DNA from: Rhizobium sp. Q54
GTDB lineage: Bacteria > Pseudomonadota > Alphaproteobacteria > Rickettsiales > UBA1997
Reading direction: 5' to 3'
Length of the DNA: 5,796 bases
Assembly: GCA_945865855.1 (NCBI GenBank)
Contig: CAMBES010000090.1
Coordinates: 1-5,796, forward strand
In this document: piece after piece, positions 1 to 5,699 of the stretch
Layout: each line of letters begins with the position of its first letter
Position numbering within the stretch: the stretch's first letter is position 1
Notes under the pieces: generated by a model
What the model was told of the DNA's origin: nothing
Databases searched by the model: none
Seen by the model: the letters and a program-made list of their open reading frames with translations, nothing else
Program-made: the position numbers and the translations under genes

Positions 1-651
1 ATTGGCATTGATCTTCACCAAAAAGTTCCGACCAATAATCATCGGTTCAGATTCGGGGTGATTAATATTATTTGGAATGATCGCGCGGCCCGAAGCAATT
101 TCATCGCGAACAAATTCTGCGGTGATCAATTTCGGAATTTTTGCCCCGAAAGTTTCGCCAGAGATTTTTGCTGTTGCAGCGACAATTTTTTCACGATTCA
201 TATTTTCACGAATCGCAATATATTCCATTTCTTTGGTAACAATGCCAGCGCGGGCATAAGCGAGTTGAGTAACTTTTTTTCCGGCTTTGGCGCGAAGTGG
301 TTTGAACTCAGATAAATCAAATTCTGGCGCAGATGGTTTTGCGCCTGGCGCAGTCACGCCATTATCTTCCGGCTTTACGATTCGACCTTGATATTCTTCA
401 ACATCACCACGTTCCTTTATCCATTGCTGGCGAAGTTTTGGCAGGCCTTTATTCAAATCGATTTTATCCAAAAAGTTCTGATCAGAATAAACTCCGGATG
501 GATCGTAAACCGTGAATGTAGTATTATTCGTTAAAGCAATTTCGCGCATCGCGACTTTCACATCAGGAAATTTTTCGCTCTGAACGTAGATTTTTTTAGA
601 AGCCGGAAGAGGTCCTAAGGTGATTTTGTTCGTAAGTTTTTTGCTAATCAT
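1..651 (-). CDS. thiC: Phosphomethylpyrimidine synthase ThiC, 5' part (217 codons, runs off left edge)
   Basis: ThiC is the radical-SAM enzyme that rearranges 5-aminoimidazole ribotide (AIR) into HMP-phosphate, the pyrimidine half of thiamine, in the cytoplasm. Reading the minus strand from ATG at 651 gives an open frame of 217 codons to the window edge. It carries family signatures: LGPLPASKKIYV (about 12-23), an MREIAL segment (35-40), VYDPSGVYSD (48-57), RGDVEEYQGR (81-90), PEDNG (94-98), QLAYARAGIVTKEMEYIAIREN (129-150, given here in part), GETFGAKIP (165-173), GRAIIPNNINHPE (188-200) and IIGRNFLVKINAN (205-217). Residues 1-90 match the ThiC-associated N-terminal domain, and the catalytic domain follows. 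The family is about 600 residues long, so the C-terminal CX2CX4C cluster motif lies outside. The ATG overlaps the pntAB stop (TAATG), which supports this start and translational coupling. No TPP riboswitch precedes it. Identification is very secure; completeness of the rest is unknown. Confidence 0.96.
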   Translation of the reverse strand, partial: MISKKLTNKITLGPLPASKKIYVQSEKFPDVKVAMREIALTNNTTFTVYDPSGVYSDQNFLDKIDLNKGLPKLRQQWIKERGDVEEYQGRIVKPEDNGVTAPGAKPSAPEFDLSEFKPLRAKAGKKVTQLAYARAGIVTKEMEYIAIRENMNREKIVAATAKISGETFGAKIPKLITAEFVRDEIASGRAIIPNNINHPESEPMIIGRNFLVKINAN

Positions 652-1040
652 TATTTTTTAAACATTTGAAGCATGCGCCAAGTCACAAGAAAGCCGCCGA
701 AAATATTGATCGAGGCGATGATGATGGCAAGGAAACTGACGATGGCGATGAGATCAAAACTTTTTGCTGAACCAAGCGCGATGATTGCACCCACAATGAT
801 AATTCCTGAGATCGCGTTGGTTACAGCCATTAGAGGCGTGTGCAATGCTGGGGTTACTCTCCAGACTACGAAATAACCAACGAAGCAAGCCAAAACAAAA
901 ACCGTTAAACCAAAAATAAACGGACTAATCCCGCCAGCATTAGCTGCGTTATAGCTCATTTCGACAACTTTATTAATGAGCAAATCAGAGTTTTTGGTAA
1001 TCTCCTCTGATAATTTAATGATTTCTTGAAAGTCACTCAT
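651..1040 (-). CDS. pntAB: NAD(P) transhydrogenase subunit alpha part 2 (PntAB, membrane subunit)
   Basis: This is the small membrane subunit of proton-translocating NAD(P) transhydrogenase, which uses the proton gradient to reduce NADP+ with NADH. In the split form, PntAA (NAD-binding), PntAB and PntB (membrane plus NADP-binding) form the inner-membrane complex. The 129-residue product has the diagnostic segment RVTPALHTPLMAVTNAISG (61-79) and about three membrane helices (roughly 39-60, 76-90 and 95-119). It ends in TWRMLQMFKK, a typical PntAB tail. The N-terminal 36 residues are polar and probably cytoplasmic. Length is slightly above the usual 100-130 or so. It is oddly placed: the genes normally run pntAA-pntAB-pntB, but here a divergent tRNA lies upstream and thiC lies downstream with a one-base stop/start overlap. 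No Shine-Dalgarno precedes the ATG. The partner subunits must be encoded elsewhere if the enzyme is functional. Confidence 0.95.
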   Translation of the reverse strand: MSDFQEIIKLSEEITKNSDLLINKVVEMSYNAANAGGISPFIFGLTVFVLACFVGYFVVWRVTPALHTPLMAVTNAISGIIIVGAIIALGSAKSFDLIAIVSFLAIIIASINIFGGFLVTWRMLQMFKK

Positions 1041-1069
1041 GTTGGGAAAAATTTTTATTTTATTAAAAG

Positions 1070-1109
1070 CTTGAGGATGATCGACGCTACATATTCCTGA
1101 ATCCTCAAG
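1070..1109 (-). promoter_or_regulatory. Leader hairpin upstream of pntAB (9-bp perfect stem)
   Basis: CTTGAGGAT at 1070-1078 is an exact inverted match to ATCCTCAAG at 1101-1109, with a 22-base loop and a possible extra G-U pair at the base. In the pntAB-thiC transcript this hairpin would lie about 30 bases before the pntAB ATG. It is followed by CTTTTAATAAAAT, a weak U-tract, so a poor intrinsic terminator or attenuator is possible. Its upstream arm on the minus strand shares CTTG with the neighbouring palindrome at 1106-1132, so the two full stems cannot form together. The inverted repeat itself is certain; the regulatory role is inference. It could instead be a dispersed palindromic repeat. 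Confidence 0.5.
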
Positions 1110-1132
1110 TCAATTATAAACTAATTGACTTG
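1106..1132. promoter_or_regulatory. 11-bp perfect palindrome between divergent pntAB and tRNA-Gln
   Basis: CAAGTCAATTA (1106-1116) and TAATTGACTTG (1122-1132) are exact inverted copies separated by TAAAC. Each arm carries TTGACT, a near-consensus -35 box, pointing outward on each strand. The arm and loop also give TATAAT on the minus strand (1113-1118), although no good -35 lies at normal spacing upstream of it. The element sits midway between two divergent transcription units, so it could be a shared operator, back-to-back promoter elements, or the first hairpin of the pntAB leader. The structure is seen directly; its role is inferred. Confidence 0.55.
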
Positions 1133-1153
1133 CCACAAGGCTCTTCTTAAAAG
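1125..1153 (+). promoter_or_regulatory. Candidate promoter of tRNA-Gln
   Basis: TTGACT (1125-1130) matches five of six -35 consensus bases. With a 17-base spacer it is followed by TAAAAG (1148-1153), which matches four of six -10 bases. Transcription would begin near 1160, about a dozen bases before the mature tRNA 5' end, a plausible short leader. The -10 box is weak, so this is a moderate guess. Confidence 0.35.
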
Positions 1154-1172
1154 TTCAACTCCCTTGAAATGC

Positions 1173-1246
1173 TGGGGCGTAGCCAAGCGGTAAGGCAGCG
1201 GTTTTTGATACCGCCATCGTAGGTTCGAATCCTGCCGCCCCAACCA
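1173..1246 (+). tRNA. tRNA-Gln (anticodon UUG)
   Basis: A full cloverleaf can be drawn. The acceptor stem is TGGGGCG (1173-1179) with CGCCCCA (1236-1242). The D arm is GCC/GGC (1182-1184 with 1194-1196), with an AAGCGGTAA loop. The anticodon stem is GCGGT/ACCGC (1198-1202 with 1210-1214) around the loop TTTTGAT, giving anticodon TTG at 1205-1207, which reads CAA and, by wobble, CAG. The T arm is GTAGG/CCTGC with loop TTCGAAT (1219-1235). The U1-A72 pair is characteristic of bacterial tRNA-Gln. Discriminator A1243 is followed by an encoded CCA (1244-1246). There is no intron or mismatch in the stems apart from one G-U in the T stem. Confidence 0.97.
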
Positions 1247-1338
1247 AAAATCTCTAACTAAGCTGATCATCTATTTTGAATTTTCTGCGCTTCGTTGCGC
1301 AAAAATCCAAAATAGCTGAGTCAGCTTAGTAAGATTTT
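1247..1338. repeat. Long imperfect inverted repeat / hairpin between tRNA-Gln and comM
   Basis: A nested palindrome fills most of the gap after tRNA-Gln. The arms, from the outside in, are AAAATCT/AGATTTT (1247-1253 with 1332-1338), ACTAAGCTGA/TCAGCTTAGT (1257-1266 with 1321-1330, ten perfect pairs), CTATTTTG/CAAAATAG (1271-1278 with 1308-1315), ATTTT/AAAAT (1280-1284 with 1302-1306) and TGCGC/GCGCA (1286-1290 with 1297-1301). The loop is TTCGTT. Small internal loops separate the arms. The AAAA and TTTT flanks would let it act as a weak terminator for the tRNA, but its length and nesting look more like a palindromic repeat element. Whether it recurs in the genome cannot be seen from one window. 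Confidence 0.7.
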
Positions 1339-1372
1339 CCGTGCCACACACAAACCCAAATTACCACTCACC

Positions 1373-2863
1373 ATGGTTGCCAAGATAAAAACCTTCTCCT
1401 TTTTGGGAGTTGAGGTCGCTCCCGTTGATGTCCAAGTAAAAATCTCCCCCGGTGCGCCGAGCTTTACGATCGTTGGTTTGCCTGACAAAGCTGTCGGCGA
1501 ATCGAAAGAGCGTGTTCGCGCTGCTATTTCTTCTACTGGGCTTTCGTGGCCTTACAAAAAAATTACCGTTAATCTCGCGCCGGCTGATTTGCAGAAGGAG
1601 GGAAGTCATTTTGATCTCGCAATTGCACTTGGAATAATGTTGGAAATTGGCGTGTTATCGCCGGAATCAATCGAGAATTTTTTTGTTTTAGGTGAGCTTT
1701 CGCTTGATGGTTCTATCGCCTCTGTTGGCGGAATAATTTCGGCGGCAATTGGAGCAAATCAATTTAACTGCGGAATAATTTGTCCACAGAAAAATGGACG
1801 CGAGGCTTCTTGGGCCGGAGATTTAGAGATTGTTGCTGCTCCTGATATTTTAACTTTGATAAATCATCTTAAAGGTGAGCAATTTTTAGCGCGACCAGAG
1901 GCGGCAAAGATTTTTACAGAAAAAAATTATCCAGATTTGTTTGATGTTAAGGGTCAAGAAATAGCCAAGCGCGCACTCGAAATTGCTGCGGTGGGTGGTC
2001 ACAATTTATTAATGGTTGGACCTCCAGGAACTGGTAAATCAATGCTTGCTTCTCGCATGCCAGGAATTTTACCACCGTGTGATTTAGAAGAAATTCTTGA
2101 GATCAACATGATTGCGAGTGTCAGCGGAAAATTGCTCGACGGTAAATTAATCACCGCGCGACCTTACCGCGAAGTGCATCATTCTTGTTCAATGCCAGCA
2201 ATGGTTGGAGGTGGTGCTAAAGCGAAGCCGGGAGAGGTTTCGCTAGCGCACCGTGGAGTTTTATTTCTGGACGAGTTGGCAGAATTTCCGCGTCAAGTTT
2301 TAGACTCGTTGCGTCAATCACTAGAGACTGGAAATGTAAGCATTTCACGCGTTAATTCACACATTACTTACCCAGCAAATTTTCAATTAATCGCGGCGAT
2401 GAATCCTTGTCGATGTGGATTCCTCGGCGATGCCGCGCGTGAATGTAAAAAAGCGCCGATCTGTGGAGAGGATTACAAAAATAAAATTTCTGGCCCATTT
2501 CTAGATCGCATCGACATCATCATAAATGTTGGCGCGGTAGATATTTTTTCTCAGAAAAAATTACAAAATGGCGAAAGGTCTGAAGTGGTTAAAGCTAGAG
2601 TAATGAAGGCGCGCGAGATTCAGAAAAAAAGACAGAAACAACAAACCAACTCAGAAATTGACGGAGAAATTCTAGAAAAATTCTGCGCTCTTAATGAAGA
2701 AGGGCAAAAAATTCTCCAAAATTTTGTGCAAAAATCTCACAGCTCAATGCGCGGAATCACCAGGATTCTCCGTGTTGCGCGCTCAATTGCAGATTTAGAA
2801 GATGTAGAATTGATCAACACACACCATTTGCTGGAAGCGATTTCTTATCGTCGGAAGATTTAA
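1373..2863 (+). CDS. comM: ComM/YifB-family AAA+ ATPase (branch-migration helicase)
   Basis: ComM is a hexameric AAA+ motor that promotes branch migration of recombination intermediates. In naturally competent species such as Vibrio cholerae it helps integrate non-identical transforming DNA; it is also widespread in species not known to be competent. The 496-residue product is full length for the family (about 500). The N-terminal ChlI-like domain (about 1-190) contains VDVQVKISPG, TIVGLPDKAVGESKERVR and VNLAPADLQKEGSHFDL. The Mg-chelatase-type AAA+ core follows, with Walker A GPPGTGKS at 216-223 and Walker B VLFLDEL at 296-302 (D300, E301). The NPCRCG motif at 344-349 supplies C346 and C348, which with C358 and C364 could bind a metal. 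SGPFLDRIDI follows. The C-terminal part (about 400-496) contains SSMRGITRILRVARSIADLE, the usual C-terminal helical domain. The start is fixed by homology to the MVA(K/R) family start; no Shine-Dalgarno is present. Nothing suggests damage. Confidence 0.95.
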   Translation: MVAKIKTFSFLGVEVAPVDVQVKISPGAPSFTIVGLPDKAVGESKERVRAAISSTGLSWPYKKITVNLAPADLQKEGSHFDLAIALGIMLEIGVLSPESIENFFVLGELSLDGSIASVGGIISAAIGANQFNCGIICPQKNGREASWAGDLEIVAAPDILTLINHLKGEQFLARPEAAKIFTEKNYPDLFDVKGQEIAKRALEIAAVGGHNLLMVGPPGTGKSMLASRMPGILPPCDLEEILEINMIASVSGKLLDGKLITARPYREVHHSCSMPAMVGGGAKAKPGEVSLAHRGVLFLDELAEFPRQVLDSLRQSLETGNVSISRVNSHITYPANFQLIAAMNPCRCGFLGDAARECKKAPICGEDYKNKISGPFLDRIDIIINVGAVDIFSQKKLQNGERSEVVKARVMKAREIQKKRQKQQTNSEIDGEILEKFCALNEEGQKILQNFVQKSHSSMRGITRILRVARSIADLEDVELINTHHLLEAISYRRKI

Positions 2864-3042
2864 TTTATCAGCTTATCGAGCTAGTTAGTAAAAGAGGCTG
2901 CATTGATTAATATTTGCGAACATTTTGATTAGAGTATCTGCGTTGAAGAAAGGCATTGTGGCAGTAGTCTAGGTGTTTAGGTTTTTGATTAATTGGTCTA
3001 GGTGCAAGCTAGGCTGGCCCAAATAAGTTTTAGCTTTCAAAA
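2864..3042. other. Intergenic gap comM-addA with short direct repeats
   Basis: This 179-base gap holds no open frame of note and no convincing intrinsic terminator. It contains GTCTAGGTG twice (2967-2975 and 2996-3004) and TTGATTA three times (2903-2909, 2925-2931, 2985-2991). The addA promoter could lie here, but I cannot assign -35/-10 boxes with confidence. The gap suggests that addA is not simply read through from comM. Confidence 0.4.
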
Positions 3043-5601
3043 ATGAATAACGGCGCAATCGCTTCTGATCCAAAAAATTCTTGCTGGGTTTTTGCTTCGG
3101 CTGGTTCAGGCAAAACAAAAATCCTTGTTGATCGCGTTGTGCGTTTGTTGCTGGCGGATGTTTCTCCGAATAAAATTTTCTGTCTGACTTTTACCAAAGC
3201 TGCGGCGGCAGAAATGCAAGAACGCATTAATTCTCGTCTCGCCGAGCTAGTATTGGTAAGCGACGAAGAGCTACAAAAAAAATTAGAAGAATTGAGCGGA
3301 AAATTTCCGAGTGCAGATTTGTTGAAAAAGGCACGCACACTTTTTGTCAAAATTCTTGACGATGAGGCGCGGGTGAAAGTGCAAACAATTCACGCTTTTT
3401 GCCAAACTTTGATTAAGATTTTTCCTTTCGAATCACAGGTAAAACCGAGTTTCGAAATTCTCGAAGAGTCACGAGAAAAATTACTAATGCAGCAAGCGCA
3501 AAAAGAGGTTTTGCGACATGCGTTGGAAGATGAAGTGTTGCGAAATTTAGTCATCAGAATTAATGCCAATCTTCACGATGAGAGCTTGTCTGATCTTCTT
3601 TCGGGCCTGTTAGATAAAAAAGAAAAATTAGATTTTGAAGTTGCAGAAATTTATGAAAAACTTTCTCTCTCGTCGCAAGATAATGAGCAGGAAATTTTTC
3701 AGAAATTTTTACAAAAATTAAATCACGCAGAAAATTTACAACTAGCTCTAGACCTTGAGAATAGTGAGCTTAAGACCAATCGAGAAATCGCAAATAAAAT
3801 TAGAATTTTCTGCAACGAGCCAAAGCTAGAAAATTTTTCCACTTACCAATCAGCATTTTTTACCGATAAAAACGAGCCAAGAAAAATTCGCGGCAAAACC
3901 GCAGAAAGCCTGATTGATGTAACGCTAAAGCAATGCGACTTAATCTCGCAATTTAGTGACAAAATAAATTCGCTAAACCTGGCAAATGATACGGCGCTAC
4001 TTCTTGAATTTACGAATTACGTTCTTGCCAGTTACGCAAAATTAAAACAGCAGCGCGCCTTTCTCGATTATAATGATCTCATCATCGAGACTAACAGGCT
4101 ATTGGCTAATCCAGATTTTTCTGACTGGGTGAAAATGAAAATGGATGGCAGCTTTGATCACATTTTAATCGATGAATCGCAGGACACTAATCGTCAGCAA
4201 TGGTCGATTATTAAGGCTTTATGCGAAGATTTTTTTTCTGGGCTTAGCCTTTCAAATCAGCAGAGAAGTATTTTTATTGTTGGTGATGAAAAACAGTCGA
4301 TCTTCTCTTTTCAAGGTGCGGAGCCAGATATTAGCAGCGAAATTTTTTCTTATTTTAAAAATAAATTCGGCGATCAGTTCAAAAAAATTGAGCTTCATCA
4401 TTCTTTTCGTTCGCGCGCAGAAATTCTTGCAGCGGTGGACAAGGTTTTTTTAGATCCAGAAAGAAAAGCGGCGATTAGCAAAGCGAGTGAATTTAGCGGT
4501 CATCTTGTAACGCGCAAAGGTAAAGGCTTGGTAGAGATTTGGCCGAAAGCTAAAAAAGAAATAGAGAAGGAAGAATTTAGTTACGAGTGGCAAATTAATT
4601 ACCAAAAAAATGAGCAGACTGAACAGGAAATTTTGGCAGAAATTATCTCTAAAAAAATCACGAGCTGGGCGCAAGATAGGTCGGTGAATTACGGCGATGT
4701 TATGATTTTGCTACGCACTCGAACTAACGGTTTTTTTGACGAATTGGTAAAAAGTTTTCACCGCCACCAAATTCCTTTTACCAGTATTTCGCGCGTGAGA
4801 TTTAGCGAAAGTTTACTAATTCAAGATTTACTTGCAGCCGCAAGATTTGTGCTCTTACCGCAGGATGATTTAAATCTTGCCTGTCTGCTTAAATCGCCAA
4901 TTTTTGATTTTAGCGAAGATGAATTGTTAAAAATTTGTCTGAAGAAAAATGAGGAAGAGACTACGATTTACAAGGCTTTGATTGGTTCAGCAACTCGTGA
5001 AAAACTCGAGGAATTAATTACGAAATCGCAGGAAGTAAATTGCTTCGAATTTTTTTATTTTATTTTGTACGAGCAAAATCAGCGGCAAAATTTTCTTTCT
5101 TATTTCGGTCACGAGAGCTTGGAAATGTTAGATAAATTTATTATTTCAATTTCTAATTTCTGTGAAAATTCTTCATCAAATTTACAAAAGTTCTTGGAAT
5201 TTGTTGAAGAGGTTGATCCAGAAATTTCTCTTTCTGCGGTGGAAACTAATCGAGTTAGAATAAGTACAATTCACGGCGCAAAAGGTTTACAAGCCAAGAT
5301 TGTCGTGCTTCCAGATTGTTCTTACGATTTAAGAAGATCGCCAAGTGCAAAAGAAAAAATTCTTTGGATTGATGGATTGCCGATTTGGTGTGCAAAAAAA
5401 TCTTACGAAAATAAATTGATTAAAACTCATCGCGAGGTGCGTTTAAAAGAAATTGAAGAAGAAGGTTTGCGGTTGCTTTACGTAGGAATGACGCGTGCTG
5501 AAGATGAGTTGTACATTTCTGGATTTGGTAATTCGACTGATCCAGATTCTTGGTATGAGATTTTATCTACACTCATTCCACTTGAAGAAACCAATCTCTA
5601 A
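3043..5601 (+). CDS. addA: AddA-like UvrD/Rep-family helicase lacking the nuclease domain
   Basis: AddA is the helicase-nuclease subunit of AddAB, which processes double-strand breaks for RecA loading. This 852-residue protein has all core SF1A motifs: motif I ASAGSGKT (18-25), Ia TFTKAAAAEM (49-58), Ic TIHAFC (115-120), II DESQD (377-381), III VGDEKQSIFSFQG (from about 413), IV HSFRSR (453-458), V STIHGAKGL (741-749) and VI YVGMTRAED (813-821, R818). The beginning (ASDPKNSCWVFASAGSGKT) resembles alphaproteobacterial AddA. Alphaproteobacterial AddA is usually about 1100-1200 residues, with a C-terminal RecB-type nuclease. Here only about 30 residues follow motif VI, so the nuclease is absent. 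The gene also has no adjacent addB, the usual neighbour. The start is constrained by an in-frame TAG at 3031. The helicase core looks intact, so an ATP-dependent helicase is expected. A general UvrD-like repair helicase is the alternative name. Confidence 0.88.
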   Translation: MNNGAIASDPKNSCWVFASAGSGKTKILVDRVVRLLLADVSPNKIFCLTFTKAAAAEMQERINSRLAELVLVSDEELQKKLEELSGKFPSADLLKKARTLFVKILDDEARVKVQTIHAFCQTLIKIFPFESQVKPSFEILEESREKLLMQQAQKEVLRHALEDEVLRNLVIRINANLHDESLSDLLSGLLDKKEKLDFEVAEIYEKLSLSSQDNEQEIFQKFLQKLNHAENLQLALDLENSELKTNREIANKIRIFCNEPKLENFSTYQSAFFTDKNEPRKIRGKTAESLIDVTLKQCDLISQFSDKINSLNLANDTALLLEFTNYVLASYAKLKQQRAFLDYNDLIIETNRLLANPDFSDWVKMKMDGSFDHILIDESQDTNRQQWSIIKALCEDFFSGLSLSNQQRSIFIVGDEKQSIFSFQGAEPDISSEIFSYFKNKFGDQFKKIELHHSFRSRAEILAAVDKVFLDPERKAAISKASEFSGHLVTRKGKGLVEIWPKAKKEIEKEEFSYEWQINYQKNEQTEQEILAEIISKKITSWAQDRSVNYGDVMILLRTRTNGFFDELVKSFHRHQIPFTSISRVRFSESLLIQDLLAAARFVLLPQDDLNLACLLKSPIFDFSEDELLKICLKKNEEETTIYKALIGSATREKLEELITKSQEVNCFEFFYFILYEQNQRQNFLSYFGHESLEMLDKFIISISNFCENSSSNLQKFLEFVEEVDPEISLSAVETNRVRISTIHGAKGLQAKIVVLPDCSYDLRRSPSAKEKILWIDGLPIWCAKKSYENKLIKTHREVRLKEIEEEGLRLLYVGMTRAEDELYISGFGNSTDPDSWYEILSTLIPLEETNL

Positions 5602-5603
5602 CC

Positions 5604-5672
5604 CGTTATCGCGAGCTTTAGTAAAGTGATCAAAAAATGGATTGCAGATTTCTTTCACTTCTCACAATGACG
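5604..5672. repeat. Degenerate palindromic intergenic element
   Basis: CGTTATCGCGAG (5604-5615) pairs with CTCACAATGACG (5661-5672) at ten of twelve positions, counting one G-U. Inside it, AAGTGA (5624-5629) pairs with TCACTT (5655-5660). TGGATTGC (5638-5645) lies between. These pieces resemble a decayed copy of the widespread intergenic palindrome whose arms read like CGTCATTGCGAG and GCAATCC. The resemblance is from memory, not from a search. The element fills most of the 98 bases between addA and purN, and could be a decayed small repeat or an mRNA hairpin after addA. Confidence 0.5.
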
Positions 5673-5699
5673 AATTTTAACGTCTCAACATAAAAATTT

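Noticed and set aside
58..515. Plus-strand open frames of 60-85 codons at 58-315, 77-259 and 333-515
   Set aside because: They lie antisense to thiC, whose frame is strongly family-like; their products are low-complexity and resemble nothing.
673..876. Plus-strand 67-codon frame
   Set aside because: Antisense to pntAB, which is clearly the real gene.
1041..1172. TPP riboswitch ahead of pntAB-thiC
   Set aside because: The conserved CTGAGA and ACCTGAT-type thi-box segments are absent on the minus strand; only simple hairpins are present.
1141..1246. tRNA-Gln as an attachment site with an integrated element
   Set aside because: No integrase gene is in the window, and I found no repeat of the tRNA 3' end downstream.
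1361..1637. Frames at 1361-1609 (minus) and 1452-1637 (plus)
   Set aside because: Both overlap the well-conserved N-terminal part of comM in other frames.
3030..3350. Minus-strand 106-codon frame
   Set aside because: Antisense to the helicase P-loop region of addA; Ser/Arg-rich shadow translation.
4230..4237. T8 tract in addA as a phase-variable or slippage site
   Set aside because: The reading frame is intact across it, and similar A/T runs are scattered through this A/T-rich gene, so nothing marks it as a switch.
4172..4674. Frames at 4172-4453 (plus) and 4450-4674 (minus)
   Set aside because: Shadow frames inside the intact addA coding sequence; the Phe/Leu-rich products come from its A/T-rich codons.
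5602..5699. Remnant of the AddA nuclease domain after a frameshift
   Set aside because: The spacer is only 98 bases, is occupied by a palindromic element, and shows no nuclease-like residues in any frame.
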